A stretch of DNA of 64,000 bases from a virus. Shown here in pieces: positions 24,262-32,420 of this stretch. The notes beneath the pieces are model-generated. The model was given only the letters and a program-made list of their open reading frames with translations, had not been told where the DNA came from and ran no database searches. Position numbers and translations under genes: made by a program. The stretch covers positions 1 to 64,000 of the IMG/VR virus record IMGVR_UViG_3300025012_000029. One strand, 5' to 3'. Within the stretch, counting starts at the first letter, position 1; each line of letters opens with the position of its first letter.

Positions 24262-24519
24262 TTAAACGTCCATTTCTTTGCTAAAATATCGCTCCAGTGT
24301 TCGTAAGCGCTGTATACATACAAACGTACTATAAGCAGACACCAATCCAATCGATAATGATAAAAATCCCAAGGAAATATCAATAATTGGCATCATTGTC
24401 CACGGAACCAACCTAGATTTTTCTATAATTGAACCCACCTCATATCCACACAGCCACAATACAATTGAAGATGTTAGTAAATTATCGATAAATATAAATA
24501 AATTTTTCATCTGCTTCAC
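24262..24519 (-). CDS. Hypothetical two-pass membrane protein
   Basis: An 85-residue protein with two hydrophobic segments (residues about 7-28 and 44-66) and a charged C-terminal tail. ATGA overlap with the upstream gene. Function unknown. Confidence 0.5.
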   Translation of the reverse strand: MKQMKNLFIFIDNLLTSSIVLWLCGYEVGSIIEKSRLVPWTMMPIIDISLGFLSLSIGLVSAYSTFVCIQRLRTLERYFSKEMDV

Positions 24520-24764
24520 GATTTCAAATATAAATTCAAATGTCTGACTGCGTTTTGTAAGGCTGCTCTTTCGTAATATTTGTCATAATCCTCACGTAAT
24601 TTCTCCAAAATTTCAATACAATCTTGAATTGTTCTAAAATTTGTTTCTTCTGTGTATTCGAGCCATTCACGAGTGAGCTTATCGTGAGTAGTGTATTCTG
24701 CTTGCCTTCGCGCTCTATATCGCTTTCGATCTCCCAGCAATATACTATTCGATTGTTTCGTCAT
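24516..24764 (-). CDS. Small hypothetical helical protein
   Basis: An 82-residue protein, basic at the N-terminus (GDRKRYRARRQ) and helical after that. It overlaps the genes on both sides by four and 20 bases. No family recognised. Confidence 0.5.
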   Translation of the reverse strand: MTKQSNSILLGDRKRYRARRQAEYTTHDKLTREWLEYTEETNFRTIQDCIEILEKLREDYDKYYERAALQNAVRHLNLYLKS

Positions 24765-25698
24765 TGCCGTAGGCTCCTATTCCGTTCCAATAACTTTCCG
24801 GTCTCAGTCTCAATAAAGCTGTCTTTGGACGATGCATTTTATGTCTGTCCTCTGAACCTAAATATTCGCACAATCCATTCCAAGATGAAATATTGTGATA
24901 CCATGGAACGCTCATACAATAACTTTCGTCCATATTGAGTTTACTAAAAATATCACCAACGGTTAAAAATCTCCCTGAATATCTTTCTTCAAATGGTAAA
25001 TTTTTTAGTTTGATAGCATGAGTCGACTTTGGATCTATACCGTCTTCAAGTGGCGCTCGAATTCCTGTTGCTTGCTGTCTGAATTCTTTTCTAAGAATTT
25101 TAATATCTTCTTCTCCAAGAGAGCAGGAAAGAAATTCTCCGTCGCGAATTGTTTTTCCATTAAACGAAACAAAAAAACGTTTCTCGTATGCTACTTTATG
25201 CCTGTATTTTACAAGATACTGTGATGGAAAAACCCCATATGGAAACGCAATATAATATTTGGCAGGCACCATCCATTTACTCAATCGAACGCTTATATTT
25301 CTAGCAATTTTGGCGCCATATAATATACTCCAAACTAAAGAATCTCTTTTATCTTTGTCTTTGGGATGGGCAGGAACATAGTAAATGGGAACATATTTTC
25401 TTCCTTCAACCTTATACTTTTTAATTCTCAACGATCGACCATAAAAATATGGATCCAAAACATATTCGCCAATTCTATGTTTTAGTAGAGGTTGAATATT
25501 GGCTGGACAGATTATCCATATAGTTTTACATCCAGCAGTAGCGCATTCTAAAACTGCCCGTTCGACTGCTAAAAAATCCTGGGCAATTGGCTGCATGGAA
25601 TCATGCCAGGGAAATTCAAAATCCAATGGAATTCCAGCAATGGGAATAATGCCAGGAATATGGATAGAATTTATGAGCTTACTTATTGGTCTTTTCAT
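24745..25698 (-). CDS. Hypothetical protein with nucleotidyltransferase-like N-terminus
   Basis: A 317-residue protein beginning with GIIPIAGIPLDFEFPWHDS, a pattern like the first strand and loop of nucleoside-diphosphate-sugar transferases (GT-A/MobA type), then AVLECATAGCKTIWIICP. The usual catalytic GxGxR loop is not present, so enzymatic function is uncertain. The remainder is basic and aromatic with no known domain. It overlaps the next upstream gene by 20 bases. Confidence 0.45.
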   Translation of the reverse strand: MKRPISKLINSIHIPGIIPIAGIPLDFEFPWHDSMQPIAQDFLAVERAVLECATAGCKTIWIICPANIQPLLKHRIGEYVLDPYFYGRSLRIKKYKVEGRKYVPIYYVPAHPKDKDKRDSLVWSILYGAKIARNISVRLSKWMVPAKYYIAFPYGVFPSQYLVKYRHKVAYEKRFFVSFNGKTIRDGEFLSCSLGEEDIKILRKEFRQQATGIRAPLEDGIDPKSTHAIKLKNLPFEERYSGRFLTVGDIFSKLNMDESYCMSVPWYHNISSWNGLCEYLGSEDRHKMHRPKTALLRLRPESYWNGIGAYGNDETIE

Positions 25699-26590
25699 CT
25701 AAGAATTTTCTATGAAGTTTTGAAACACTTGTTTCTTTTACATCTAGCTCTTTAATTAAATTCTCTTCTTTATCATATCTTATTTCAACATTCCCTGCAA
25801 CAAGAAAATTGCCTTCACGTATTTCTATAAATTCTCTCTTCATGTGTTCGAGTTTAATGGCATAATATTTAAAACGGGTTGGACACAAGGTGTCCCTTCC
25901 ATTTCTTGTTCCACGAATCCCGGATGCCCTCATGAGATTTTTTGTTTGGAATGTAATGCCGGTATCTGAAAAATCAAACTGCTGTAATTGTTCTGCTGAA
26001 ATTGTGGAAACAGACACAATATCTCTAAAACTTCCATTCAAAAATCTTCCAGAACTGTAGAAATAAATTATTTGTTGAACAAATTGATCCACTGATTCAA
26101 TGATGTCAAGTTGGTGGTTCATTCCAGAATGTACATTAATCCAATCAAATACTTTAAATTGTTTAGTCGATTGAGATTGTATTCCCAATATTTCTTCTTC
26201 ACCAAAGACAACGAGTTTATCAAATGAAAATACACTCAATGTTGCGTTGGGAGTTATTGTTTTAATAATATTATCCTCTACCGTAATAGAGGCAGGACGA
26301 ACAGGCATTAAATTCTTTGAAGAAATTGTCAAAAGAAAATGTAGCTTGTGCCAAAGGATTGGCTTACTCATCCCCAGTTTAATAATACCGTTGAGCGATC
26401 TTAGGCTGTTTACTTTATTCCTAGTAAGGAATTTAGATAGATCGAGATTTACGTCAAAATATTCAAAACGATGAGGAATTACGGTTTTAGAGCAAATAAA
26501 CGGATATCCATTACAGTAAGCATATATCAATGCCGGAAGTGAAGATCCAAGAACAATTACGTCTTCATGAATTGGAGTAATCGGCATCAA
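25679..26590 (-). CDS. Hypothetical protein with Rossmann-like N-terminus
   Basis: A 303-residue protein. Residues about 9-32 (HEDVIVLGSSLPALIYAYCN) resemble the first strand and dinucleotide loop of FAD/NAD enzymes (GxSxxA). A charged beta-rich body follows without further FAD motifs. By inference, it may be a flavin-dependent or sugar-modifying enzyme working with its neighbour; I cannot name it. Confidence 0.45.
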   Translation of the reverse strand: MMPITPIHEDVIVLGSSLPALIYAYCNGYPFICSKTVIPHRFEYFDVNLDLSKFLTRNKVNSLRSLNGIIKLGMSKPILWHKLHFLLTISSKNLMPVRPASITVEDNIIKTITPNATLSVFSFDKLVVFGEEEILGIQSQSTKQFKVFDWINVHSGMNHQLDIIESVDQFVQQIIYFYSSGRFLNGSFRDIVSVSTISAEQLQQFDFSDTGITFQTKNLMRASGIRGTRNGRDTLCPTRFKYYAIKLEHMKREFIEIREGNFLVAGNVEIRYDKEENLIKELDVKETSVSKLHRKFLDEKTNK

Positions 26591-26916
26591 ATCTTAACAT
26601 ACTTCATGGTTTTTGTATTAACAACTGTGAGAGAAGTTGGTTGATCGACAACCGGCTCATAAAAAGAAATACAATCAAACTTTTCCAATTGAACTGTAAA
26701 ATTCTCTTCTAAGCGTGAAAGATAACTTTGAACCACTTCTGGTTTATTTTCAAGACCGCGAACATTTATTTTCCAATATAGAATATAATTTATATCTGTA
26801 CCTGTTTGCGCTTGTGGATTGTCTTTTATGTGTTCCAAAAGTTCCTTGGCTAATTCCTCTTGAGAAGGATACCCTTCAGGAATATTTTCTTCTGTTAATT
26901 TTTCATCAAATGTCAT
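26587..26916 (-). CDS. Hypothetical protein
   Basis: A 109-residue protein with an acidic N-terminal helix region and a beta-rich C-terminal half. Four-base overlap with the downstream gene and eleven with thyX suggests one operon. No family recognised. Confidence 0.5.
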   Translation of the reverse strand: MTFDEKLTEENIPEGYPSQEELAKELLEHIKDNPQAQTGTDINYILYWKINVRGLENKPEVVQSYLSRLEENFTVQLEKFDCISFYEPVVDQPTSLTVVNTKTMKYVKI

Positions 26917-27640
26917 TGTTTTCTCCTTGTTTTACAATTTCATTGAAAGCTGTTATCGCTTCTGGAAATAAATCTTTGGCTATTTCCTTACACGCCTGAG
27001 CAACAACTTGAATTTCCCATTGAGCATGTTTGCTATCGCGAAGTACAATAAATTTCATTAAGTTGTTTAAATTGACCGTCCCGTAGTAGTTTGTGTACAT
27101 GCTTTGTGGCAATACCATTCTCGCTTGTTCGCGACAAATACCTGCGCCAAGCAAATCGTGATAAAGATTAAACATATCTGAATTTGCTTCTACAATAGCC
27201 AATGAAACATTTCTTTCCTGCCCACAATAAATTACTGTAGGATTTATTTTATCGTTATTGCTTGCTTGATGGTTTTTTATATGTTGCGTGCGAAATGTTT
27301 TTGGTTCATAAAATTGAATATTTTTTTCCGTAAATCTGCGGCTTTCCTCGTTAAAACTCCAAACGCGGTGTCTGTGATGTTGTCCTCGTACAAACAAGGG
27401 TACAGTAAATTTAAACGTTATTCCACAACATTCAAAAACACTTGTATGTTTATTTTTTAACAGATATTTTATTAATTTGACATCACGTTCGTCAAGTGGT
27501 GAAACATTATCTCTACCATAAGATACACGTGCAGAGTTGACAATCATTTTGTCATTGCCGTAATGTTGAATGTATTGAACTTTGCCAATGCCATCGTCGT
27601 ACAAATCGATTGTTTTTTCATAATTCATATTCAAAACCAT
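26906..27640 (-). CDS. thyX: Flavin-dependent thymidylate synthase ThyX
   Basis: A 244-residue protein with the ThyX signature RHRxxSxNEESxR at residues 90-102 (RHRVWSFNEESRR), the N-terminal ARVSYGRD, and C-terminal RDSKHAQWEIQ. It methylates dUMP to dTMP using methylenetetrahydrofolate and reduced FAD/NADPH, producing tetrahydrofolate rather than dihydrofolate, so no dihydrofolate reductase is needed. It works with dut and nrdJ to supply dNTPs. Confidence 0.97.
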   Translation of the reverse strand: MVLNMNYEKTIDLYDDGIGKVQYIQHYGNDKMIVNSARVSYGRDNVSPLDERDVKLIKYLLKNKHTSVFECCGITFKFTVPLFVRGQHHRHRVWSFNEESRRFTEKNIQFYEPKTFRTQHIKNHQASNNDKINPTVIYCGQERNVSLAIVEANSDMFNLYHDLLGAGICREQARMVLPQSMYTNYYGTVNLNNLMKFIVLRDSKHAQWEIQVVAQACKEIAKDLFPEAITAFNEIVKQGENNDI

Positions 27641-27650
27641 CCTCTAGAAG

Positions 27651-28184
27651 TTATGGTTTTCCTTTTGCGCAACCATCACATTGGGTCACATACCACGTAT
27701 CACCTCTAAGCTTACCAGGCGCGCCACAACCTTCGCAAATATGAGCAGATTTGTTTTCATACTCGCGAATTAAATCATACATTTCATCAGTTGCTGATGT
27801 CATATAAAATCTAAGCAACCCAAATTTTTCTTTCACTTGCGAAGCGCAAGGATAATCAGCTTCATAACCATTTGGACTATGGCATACGTAATGCTTTGAT
27901 ATACCATCGTCTTCCCATTTTGCTTCGCTCCACCATCCTTGTTCGTGAGTGTCTTTTTCAACAGAACACCACCTACAAGGCAAATTTGGATTGTCGTTGA
28001 TATATTTTTGAATTAAAATTTCAAGTTTGGACGAAAGCTCTTCGACGAGTTGAGTCCAGCCTTGATTAATATCAAAACCCCAACACATGCAAGTTGCTTG
28101 CATGCTTGCATTTCTATCTCTATAAAGAAGTGGGTAATTTTTACACATTTTTTCATCAAACTCTTCTTTGCTCATGTTTTCCAT
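27651..28184 (-). CDS. Hypothetical protein with C-terminal zinc-binding motif
   Basis: A 177-residue protein. The C-terminus has CEGCGAPGKLRG ... CDGC, a CxxC-CxxC zinc-binding pair; the middle reads VKEKFGLLRFYM, and Cys are frequent throughout (CMCW, CRWC). I have the impression that similar proteins of unknown function occur in phages and bacteria. Preceded by AAAGGA, a good ribosome-binding site. Confidence 0.55.
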   Translation of the reverse strand: MENMSKEEFDEKMCKNYPLLYRDRNASMQATCMCWGFDINQGWTQLVEELSSKLEILIQKYINDNPNLPCRWCSVEKDTHEQGWWSEAKWEDDGISKHYVCHSPNGYEADYPCASQVKEKFGLLRFYMTSATDEMYDLIREYENKSAHICEGCGAPGKLRGDTWYVTQCDGCAKGKP

Positions 28185-28185
28185 A

Positions 28186-28254
28186 TTAATTTCCTTTAAT
28201 TATTGTCACAACACTAAGCACAAAAACATAAACCATTGCAAACGGGAACGGCAT
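28186..28254 (-). CDS. Possible 22-residue hydrophobic peptide
   Basis: ATG at 28254 opens a 22-codon frame (MPFPFAMVYVFVLSVVTIIK and two more) that ends one base from the next start. It would be a membrane peptide. No good ribosome-binding site precedes it, so this is tentative. Confidence 0.25.
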   Translation of the reverse strand: MPFPFAMVYVFVLSVVTIIKGN

Positions 28255-28270
28255 TACATTTATGACATTT

Positions 28271-28531
28271 TCACTTAGAATTTGCTTTATCATATTTCTT
28301 TTCAAGAAGTTTTAGTCCATTTTCCAACCTGGATAAAATCCACTTTTCAAATCGCTTTGGGCTCCAGCGCTTGAGTTTTTCTCGTTTTGCAAATTTTATC
28401 TTAAAATCGCTATCGATATCAAAATTCATCAATAAATTTCCATTTGTATCTTCTTCAACAGATGCTAAAAACAATCCTTCTTCTATTCTTGAATTCATAA
28501 CGTCTGTTTTTATTATTTTAGCCATTCTCAT
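28271..28531 (-). CDS. Small hypothetical protein
   Basis: An 86-residue basic protein with a beta-rich N-terminal half and a helical C-terminal half. GAGG lies five bases before the ATG at 28531. No family recognised. Confidence 0.5.
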   Translation of the reverse strand: MRMAKIIKTDVMNSRIEEGLFLASVEEDTNGNLLMNFDIDSDFKIKFAKREKLKRWSPKRFEKWILSRLENGLKLLEKKYDKANSK

Positions 28532-28554
28532 TGTTTCCTCTTAATCTTCTTCTT

Positions 28555-29118
28555 TCATTTCTTTATAAACTCCCAATCATTTTCTTTTGCTCTGACACGA
28601 GGCCAAATGTTTTCAAATTTGTTTGTGTGAGTCTCATATAAAAGACCATAACATTTATGAGGCGTCCATCGTCTTTTCCACTCTAGCACATTTGAAGGCT
28701 TATCGTCAATAAAAAGATCTCCATAGATAACATCTTTTCTAGCAGTGATAATAATGTCTTCTCTCCCCTTGGCGCCAAAATGTTTTATGAGCCACTCTCG
28801 GCGAGCTAGATCCCATTCTTTACATCCTGTCCATGGGGCTGTACAAAATATTACTTCATTATCATCTTCTCTCATTACATTAACAATTTTTTGAGAAAGA
28901 TCGCGTGGCTTCAGATTGTACCAGAACTGAACGTCTTCCAAAATATTATGAGTTTCTATTAACTGTTCTTCATTTAATATCTTGAATACGTCCCAATCCC
29001 TCAAATCTTCAAGTTCTTGGAACGTTGTACCAGGACGAACAAGTTCCAATATTTGTTCATCAAATGCTGTTAAAGGTCCATCTACATCTAAAACTATTAT
29101 TTTATTTTTATTAATCAT
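28555..29118 (-). CDS. HAD-family 5'(3')-deoxyribonucleotidase
   Basis: A 187-residue HAD phosphatase: nucleophile motif IIVLDVDGPL (Asp-x-Asp), motif II in IFCTAPW, motif III Lys region ARKDVIYGD, motif IV LFIDDKPSNV. The pattern fits the deoxyribonucleotidase (NT5C) branch, which dephosphorylates dNMPs; phage members may tune dNTP pools. Overlaps the next gene by four bases. Confidence 0.8.
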   Translation of the reverse strand: MINKNKIIVLDVDGPLTAFDEQILELVRPGTTFQELEDLRDWDVFKILNEEQLIETHNILEDVQFWYNLKPRDLSQKIVNVMREDDNEVIFCTAPWTGCKEWDLARREWLIKHFGAKGREDIIITARKDVIYGDLFIDDKPSNVLEWKRRWTPHKCYGLLYETHTNKFENIWPRVRAKENDWEFIKK

Positions 29119-29660
29119 TTATTCTTTTCTGCAAGTTTACTAAAACTCATCCATCCGTTCGTTCCCATAAAACCAAAATCACGCTTTTTCGGACCCACAA
29201 AATATAAAGCCCATGTTGGATTAAATCCTTCTTCACAAATTCTACGCAATTGTTCTGCTTTTGTGTGATGAAAAGAAAATGGTTTCCATATTTTTTTAAC
29301 TGTTTCATCACCATGCATCCACAAATTAATTGTTTTTCCATTTGATTCAATAGAAGAAAGTCCTTCAATTCCAGCAGTTATTGGAATTTCCTCAGTGTAC
29401 CCTCCAGTTAATATAAGAACTTTAAAATCGCACGGGAAGTCGTGAAGATACTCATAACCATGTGGAATTCTAATATGCTGTAAGGAAATTCCTTCTATTT
29501 TGCCTTTGGTAAGTTTTCTAAGCAAATAACTACGATTGACAAAAGTTATTACTCTAGACGAAAGCACTTCTTTACCAGCAATTGTTCGAACGATATCGGT
29601 TTTCCGAAACAAAGTTATCAAAATATGTTCAAACAATCCCAATATACGATTCAAAATCAT
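29115..29660 (-). CDS. Hypothetical cupin-like protein
   Basis: A 181-residue protein with IPHGYEYLHDFPCDFKVLIL then GGYTEE, an arrangement of His and beta strands like a cupin barrel. No further motif identifies a substrate. Overlaps both neighbours by four bases. Confidence 0.4.
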   Translation of the reverse strand: MILNRILGLFEHILITLFRKTDIVRTIAGKEVLSSRVITFVNRSYLLRKLTKGKIEGISLQHIRIPHGYEYLHDFPCDFKVLILTGGYTEEIPITAGIEGLSSIESNGKTINLWMHGDETVKKIWKPFSFHHTKAEQLRRICEEGFNPTWALYFVGPKKRDFGFMGTNGWMSFSKLAEKNK

Positions 29661-30388
29661 TTATCCATCCTTATGAATATTTCGCCATAACGAGATTGGG
29701 CTTCCTGTAATCCACTTGGTGGTTTTGGAATCCAAATCGAATTCAATCCATCTTCTGTGAACGTAAAACGTTTACTTTTGTGTTTGCGAAGTTGAGTAAA
29801 ATACGTCTGAGCCAAATCATTTAACTTTACAGCTCCAGTGAAGGTATGTGTGATATTCCCTTTTCCGTCCACGTAATAGGCATTTTTATCTTCTGCTTGA
29901 GGAGGTTTATACAAAAAACTTTCTTGTTTGTATTTTTGTGCCAACGTCATCCCAAGCTGTCTAAGTTTTTCTGGTTCTATTTGTCTGTTTCCACTATCTC
30001 TCGCAACAACGATATATGCTCTTTCAGGAGATGGTGCGTCGACTTTTATCTTTTTTCCTGTTTCTGGGTCTTTTATCTCTTCTTTATATCCTCCAAGAAC
30101 TGGAATATATCCAAAACCAAAATGCTTTAGATCTTGTTTCAATTCTTTATCATGGAGGTTATTTTGTTTTAGTTGTTCTAATTCTTCATGGGTATCACAG
30201 TCAATGCCTTTTTCTGCAGCGCAAGTTCTAAAAGCAGAAATTATTATGAAACCAAAATTTCTATAGTCTTTTAAAAACCTATGCAGGCCAACTTCAGAGA
30301 TCCTTTGATGGGTTCTTTCAAAATGAGATCTTGTTATTGAACGCTCCAATAGAAGCCGAAGCATATCATTATCAATCAACTCGTCCAT
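29657..30388 (-). CDS. Hypothetical protein, possibly DUF3293-like
   Basis: A 243-residue protein with FGFIIISAFR near residue 45, then FGFGYIPVLGGYKE (near 91) and QESFLYKPP. The layout (a gated statement of strand, Asn/Lys helix, 'GY..V.GGY.E', 'QESFL') resembles DUF3293 proteins of unknown function. Moderately uncertain. Ends in the start of the GroES-like gene direction with a one-base junction. Confidence 0.4.
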   Translation of the reverse strand: MDELIDNDMLRLLLERSITRSHFERTHQRISEVGLHRFLKDYRNFGFIIISAFRTCAAEKGIDCDTHEELEQLKQNNLHDKELKQDLKHFGFGYIPVLGGYKEEIKDPETGKKIKVDAPSPERAYIVVARDSGNRQIEPEKLRQLGMTLAQKYKQESFLYKPPQAEDKNAYYVDGKGNITHTFTGAVKLNDLAQTYFTQLRKHKSKRFTFTEDGLNSIWIPKPPSGLQEAQSRYGEIFIRMDK

Positions 30389-30663
30389 TAGTCCTCCAAG
30401 ATACCAACAACAAAATTTTCTGATACGATATGAAATGTATCCCTAAACATTTTAACTTGCTCAATACCGTTCGTTTGAACAACTAATCGAATACCATGAG
30501 GATCTCCTTGAGGGGAAATCTTTTCACAATCATCTGCTATATCTAGAATTTTAACGACCGTAAATGGACTCAAATTGTCCCTAAATTCTTCAGGGACAAG
30601 ATGTGACACTTGATCTTCTTGTTTTTCTACAAGAAGATGTTTATTAACTGGTATGAATTTCAT
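30388..30663 (-). CDS. GroES/gp31-like co-chaperonin (candidate)
   Basis: A 91-residue beta-rich protein beginning FIPVNKHLLVEKQED, as Cpn10 proteins begin with 'xxPLxDRVLVxxxE', with a variable loop (residues about 17-30) where the GroEL-binding mobile loop would be, and ending FHIVSENFVVGILED, like the last strands of co-chaperonins. T4 gp31 is 111 residues and bacterial GroES about 95. Sequence identity is low, so this rests on layout. It could be the lid for the phage GroEL encoded 23 kb away, or redirect host GroEL as gp31 does. Confidence 0.5.
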   Translation of the reverse strand: MKFIPVNKHLLVEKQEDQVSHLVPEEFRDNLSPFTVVKILDIADDCEKISPQGDPHGIRLVVQTNGIEQVKMFRDTFHIVSENFVVGILED

Positions 30664-30914
30664 TCTGATACTTCCTTTTTAACAATGTCGTATATTGTAG
30701 TTAAATCATCCATATCTGTCTTCCGTTTCAAAAGATTAAAAGATTTCTTTACCAAATCAAATTCTTCTTTCGAGAGCCATCCTTGTTCAATATAGCTTGT
30801 CCGAAGTTCCTTCCGTTGTTCTTGATATGGAAGAATACATGATTCAAGTTCTTTGAGACTTTTAATCAATTTTTCAATTCTTTCTGTTTTTTCCTTATTA
30901 ATTTCTATAGCCAC
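30660..30914 (-). CDS. Small coiled-coil protein
   Basis: An 84-residue helical protein with Leu/Ile heptads (RIEKLIKSLKELE). ATGA overlap with the GroES-like gene. Function unknown. Confidence 0.5.
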   Translation of the reverse strand: MAIEINKEKTERIEKLIKSLKELESCILPYQEQRKELRTSYIEQGWLSKEEFDLVKKSFNLLKRKTDMDDLTTIYDIVKKEVSE

Positions 30915-30916
30915 GT

Positions 30917-31111
30917 TTATTCTTCTTTCTTAGAATTTGTATTTAATTTCATTGAACCATCCATGATTGCACACGTAAAAGAACAATATTGTTTCTTTTC
31001 GAATGGATAATCGTCTGGAACCTCAACATATTGAATTCCCCTAGCTGTGTCTTGGCGCTCGTAATGAGCGCGGCGAAAACTACATTCTTTATAACTGCAT
31101 GGGCGTTTCAT
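30917..31111 (-). CDS. Small Cys-containing protein, probably leaderless
   Basis: About 64 residues from the ATG at 31111. The longer GTG-started frame to 31138 runs through a strong promoter, so I reject that start. The protein has CSYKEC and CSFTC, four Cys that may bind zinc. The -10 element ends 11 bases before the ATG, leaving a leader of only about four to five bases. Confidence 0.5.
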   Translation of the reverse strand: MKRPCSYKECSFRRAHYERQDTARGIQYVEVPDDYPFEKKQYCSFTCAIMDGSMKLNTNSKKEE

Positions 31112-31122
31112 TGATTTTAGTA

Positions 31123-31151
31123 ATTGTAGCAGATTCACTGAATGCGGTCAA
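31123..31151 (-). promoter_or_regulatory. Sigma70-like promoter
   Basis: TTGACC (31151-31146), a 17-base spacer, TACAAT (31128-31123): five of six matches in each box. It reads toward the small Cys protein and the GroES-like operon, and starts just after the end of the RNA ligase gene. Confidence 0.6.
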
Positions 31152-31162
31152 ATGATTTTCGT

Positions 31163-32071
31163 TTACTTGCTACTGGAAAATTGTTTATTTAACAATTGTT
31201 CTTTATAATACTCCGGTAACCCTCTGATAGATCCTCTCAAAATGTGAGATTTTGCCCAAAGCCAGAGTTTTTGCTTAATTTCTTGTTCACATTCTTCTTC
31301 TATATCCTTTTGAACTTCTTTGATGAGAATACCAATATCTCCTGGACTATCTGTAATCTGTCCTTTTTCTTGAAGATGAATTATAGATTTTTGCCATCTT
31401 GCCTTATTTCTGTATTCTTCCATAAGCGCTGAAAGAACGTCTTTATTGGATGGATTCTCTTTCTTCCATTCGACCTTATTTACTTCCTTGAAGCTCTCCG
31501 AAACATATTTGCCCATCATTGCTTTGCCATCGGGCGTAAATCGTTGATAATTCTTAACAACAAATCCTTCGATTTTAGCACCACCAAGAACTGATATTCT
31601 ATCCATCATGTCTTTTAGTTTCTCCGCAGACATTTGACTGCCGTCTCCATGATAAATCAAAGGAACAACTTCTAATCCGAGTCTTGCTGCTTCTGTTGTT
31701 TTATCTTCATAAGACATGTATTGTTCTTGTCCAATATTGATATCATAAAGCATTATGTGATTATTAGGAATTCTGTCATAAGCAAGCGCATTATGCTTTG
31801 GTTTTCTAAGATATTCAGCTCGATATATCCATCCAGGATGCAAATTAGGCGCTAACTCCTTAATAACCTCTATTGCTTCATTAAACATCTTTTGGGGTGC
31901 GTCAATAATGAGCTGTGCTCCCTTGCTGCGAGCCATTAATTCTCCGTCCCGAATTGAGACGGAAAACTGGCTACCGTCAATCTTTTCCTCGATTGTTATT
32001 TCACCATCAAATAGTTGAGCAATTTGTGCATGCCCAATCGAAAATATTTTAGGATAAGAACCTATTGTCAT
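31163..32071 (-). CDS. RNA ligase (Rnl2-type nucleotidyltransferase fold)
   Basis: A 302-residue protein. The adenylated lysine is Lys30 in IEEKIDGSQFS (motif I, KxDG), followed by ELMARSKG (motif Ia/III region), YDINIG, EGFVVKNY (motif IV) and MGKYVSESFKEV (motif V: K-x-x-S..F). It seals RNA nicks by ligase-AMP and RNA-adenylate intermediates; phages use such enzymes to repair tRNAs cut by host defence. No polynucleotide kinase gene is in the window. A DNA ligase role cannot be entirely excluded, but the OB domain is missing. Confidence 0.85.
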   Translation of the reverse strand: MTIGSYPKIFSIGHAQIAQLFDGEITIEEKIDGSQFSVSIRDGELMARSKGAQLIIDAPQKMFNEAIEVIKELAPNLHPGWIYRAEYLRKPKHNALAYDRIPNNHIMLYDINIGQEQYMSYEDKTTEAARLGLEVVPLIYHGDGSQMSAEKLKDMMDRISVLGGAKIEGFVVKNYQRFTPDGKAMMGKYVSESFKEVNKVEWKKENPSNKDVLSALMEEYRNKARWQKSIIHLQEKGQITDSPGDIGILIKEVQKDIEEECEQEIKQKLWLWAKSHILRGSIRGLPEYYKEQLLNKQFSSSK

Positions 32072-32081
32072 CGATCACCTC

Positions 32082-32372
32082 CTAGAATCCCTTAGATGAA
32101 ATTCTAGCATTAATAGAAAGAGCTTCCTCACAGTCTTTCGGACGCACCGAAACAACTACCTGCCATGCTACATTACCTTCACGAAGAATGTCAAGTTTTA
32201 TTTCATATCTTTCCTTTTCATAATCGAGACGACTAATAGTCGTCTCAAGCATTAATTTTGCTCTACTAATATTTTCAAACAATACCATTTTGTCTATATC
32301 TTTTGATATAACATTAAGAATATTTCTTCGAATATATTCTTTTTCTGATTCATCCATAAACTCTCTAATCAT
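32082..32372 (-). CDS. Small hypothetical protein
   Basis: A 96-residue protein, helical N-terminus and a beta-hairpin near residues 70-85. Sits between nrdJ and the RNA ligase with gaps of 48 and 10 bases. No family recognised. Confidence 0.5.
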   Translation of the reverse strand: MIREFMDESEKEYIRRNILNVISKDIDKMVLFENISRAKLMLETTISRLDYEKERYEIKLDILREGNVAWQVVVSVRPKDCEEALSINARISSKGF

Positions 32373-32420
32373 ATAATATTCCTTTCATTTTAACTCATTT
32401 GTGTCTCTTATTCATATAAT

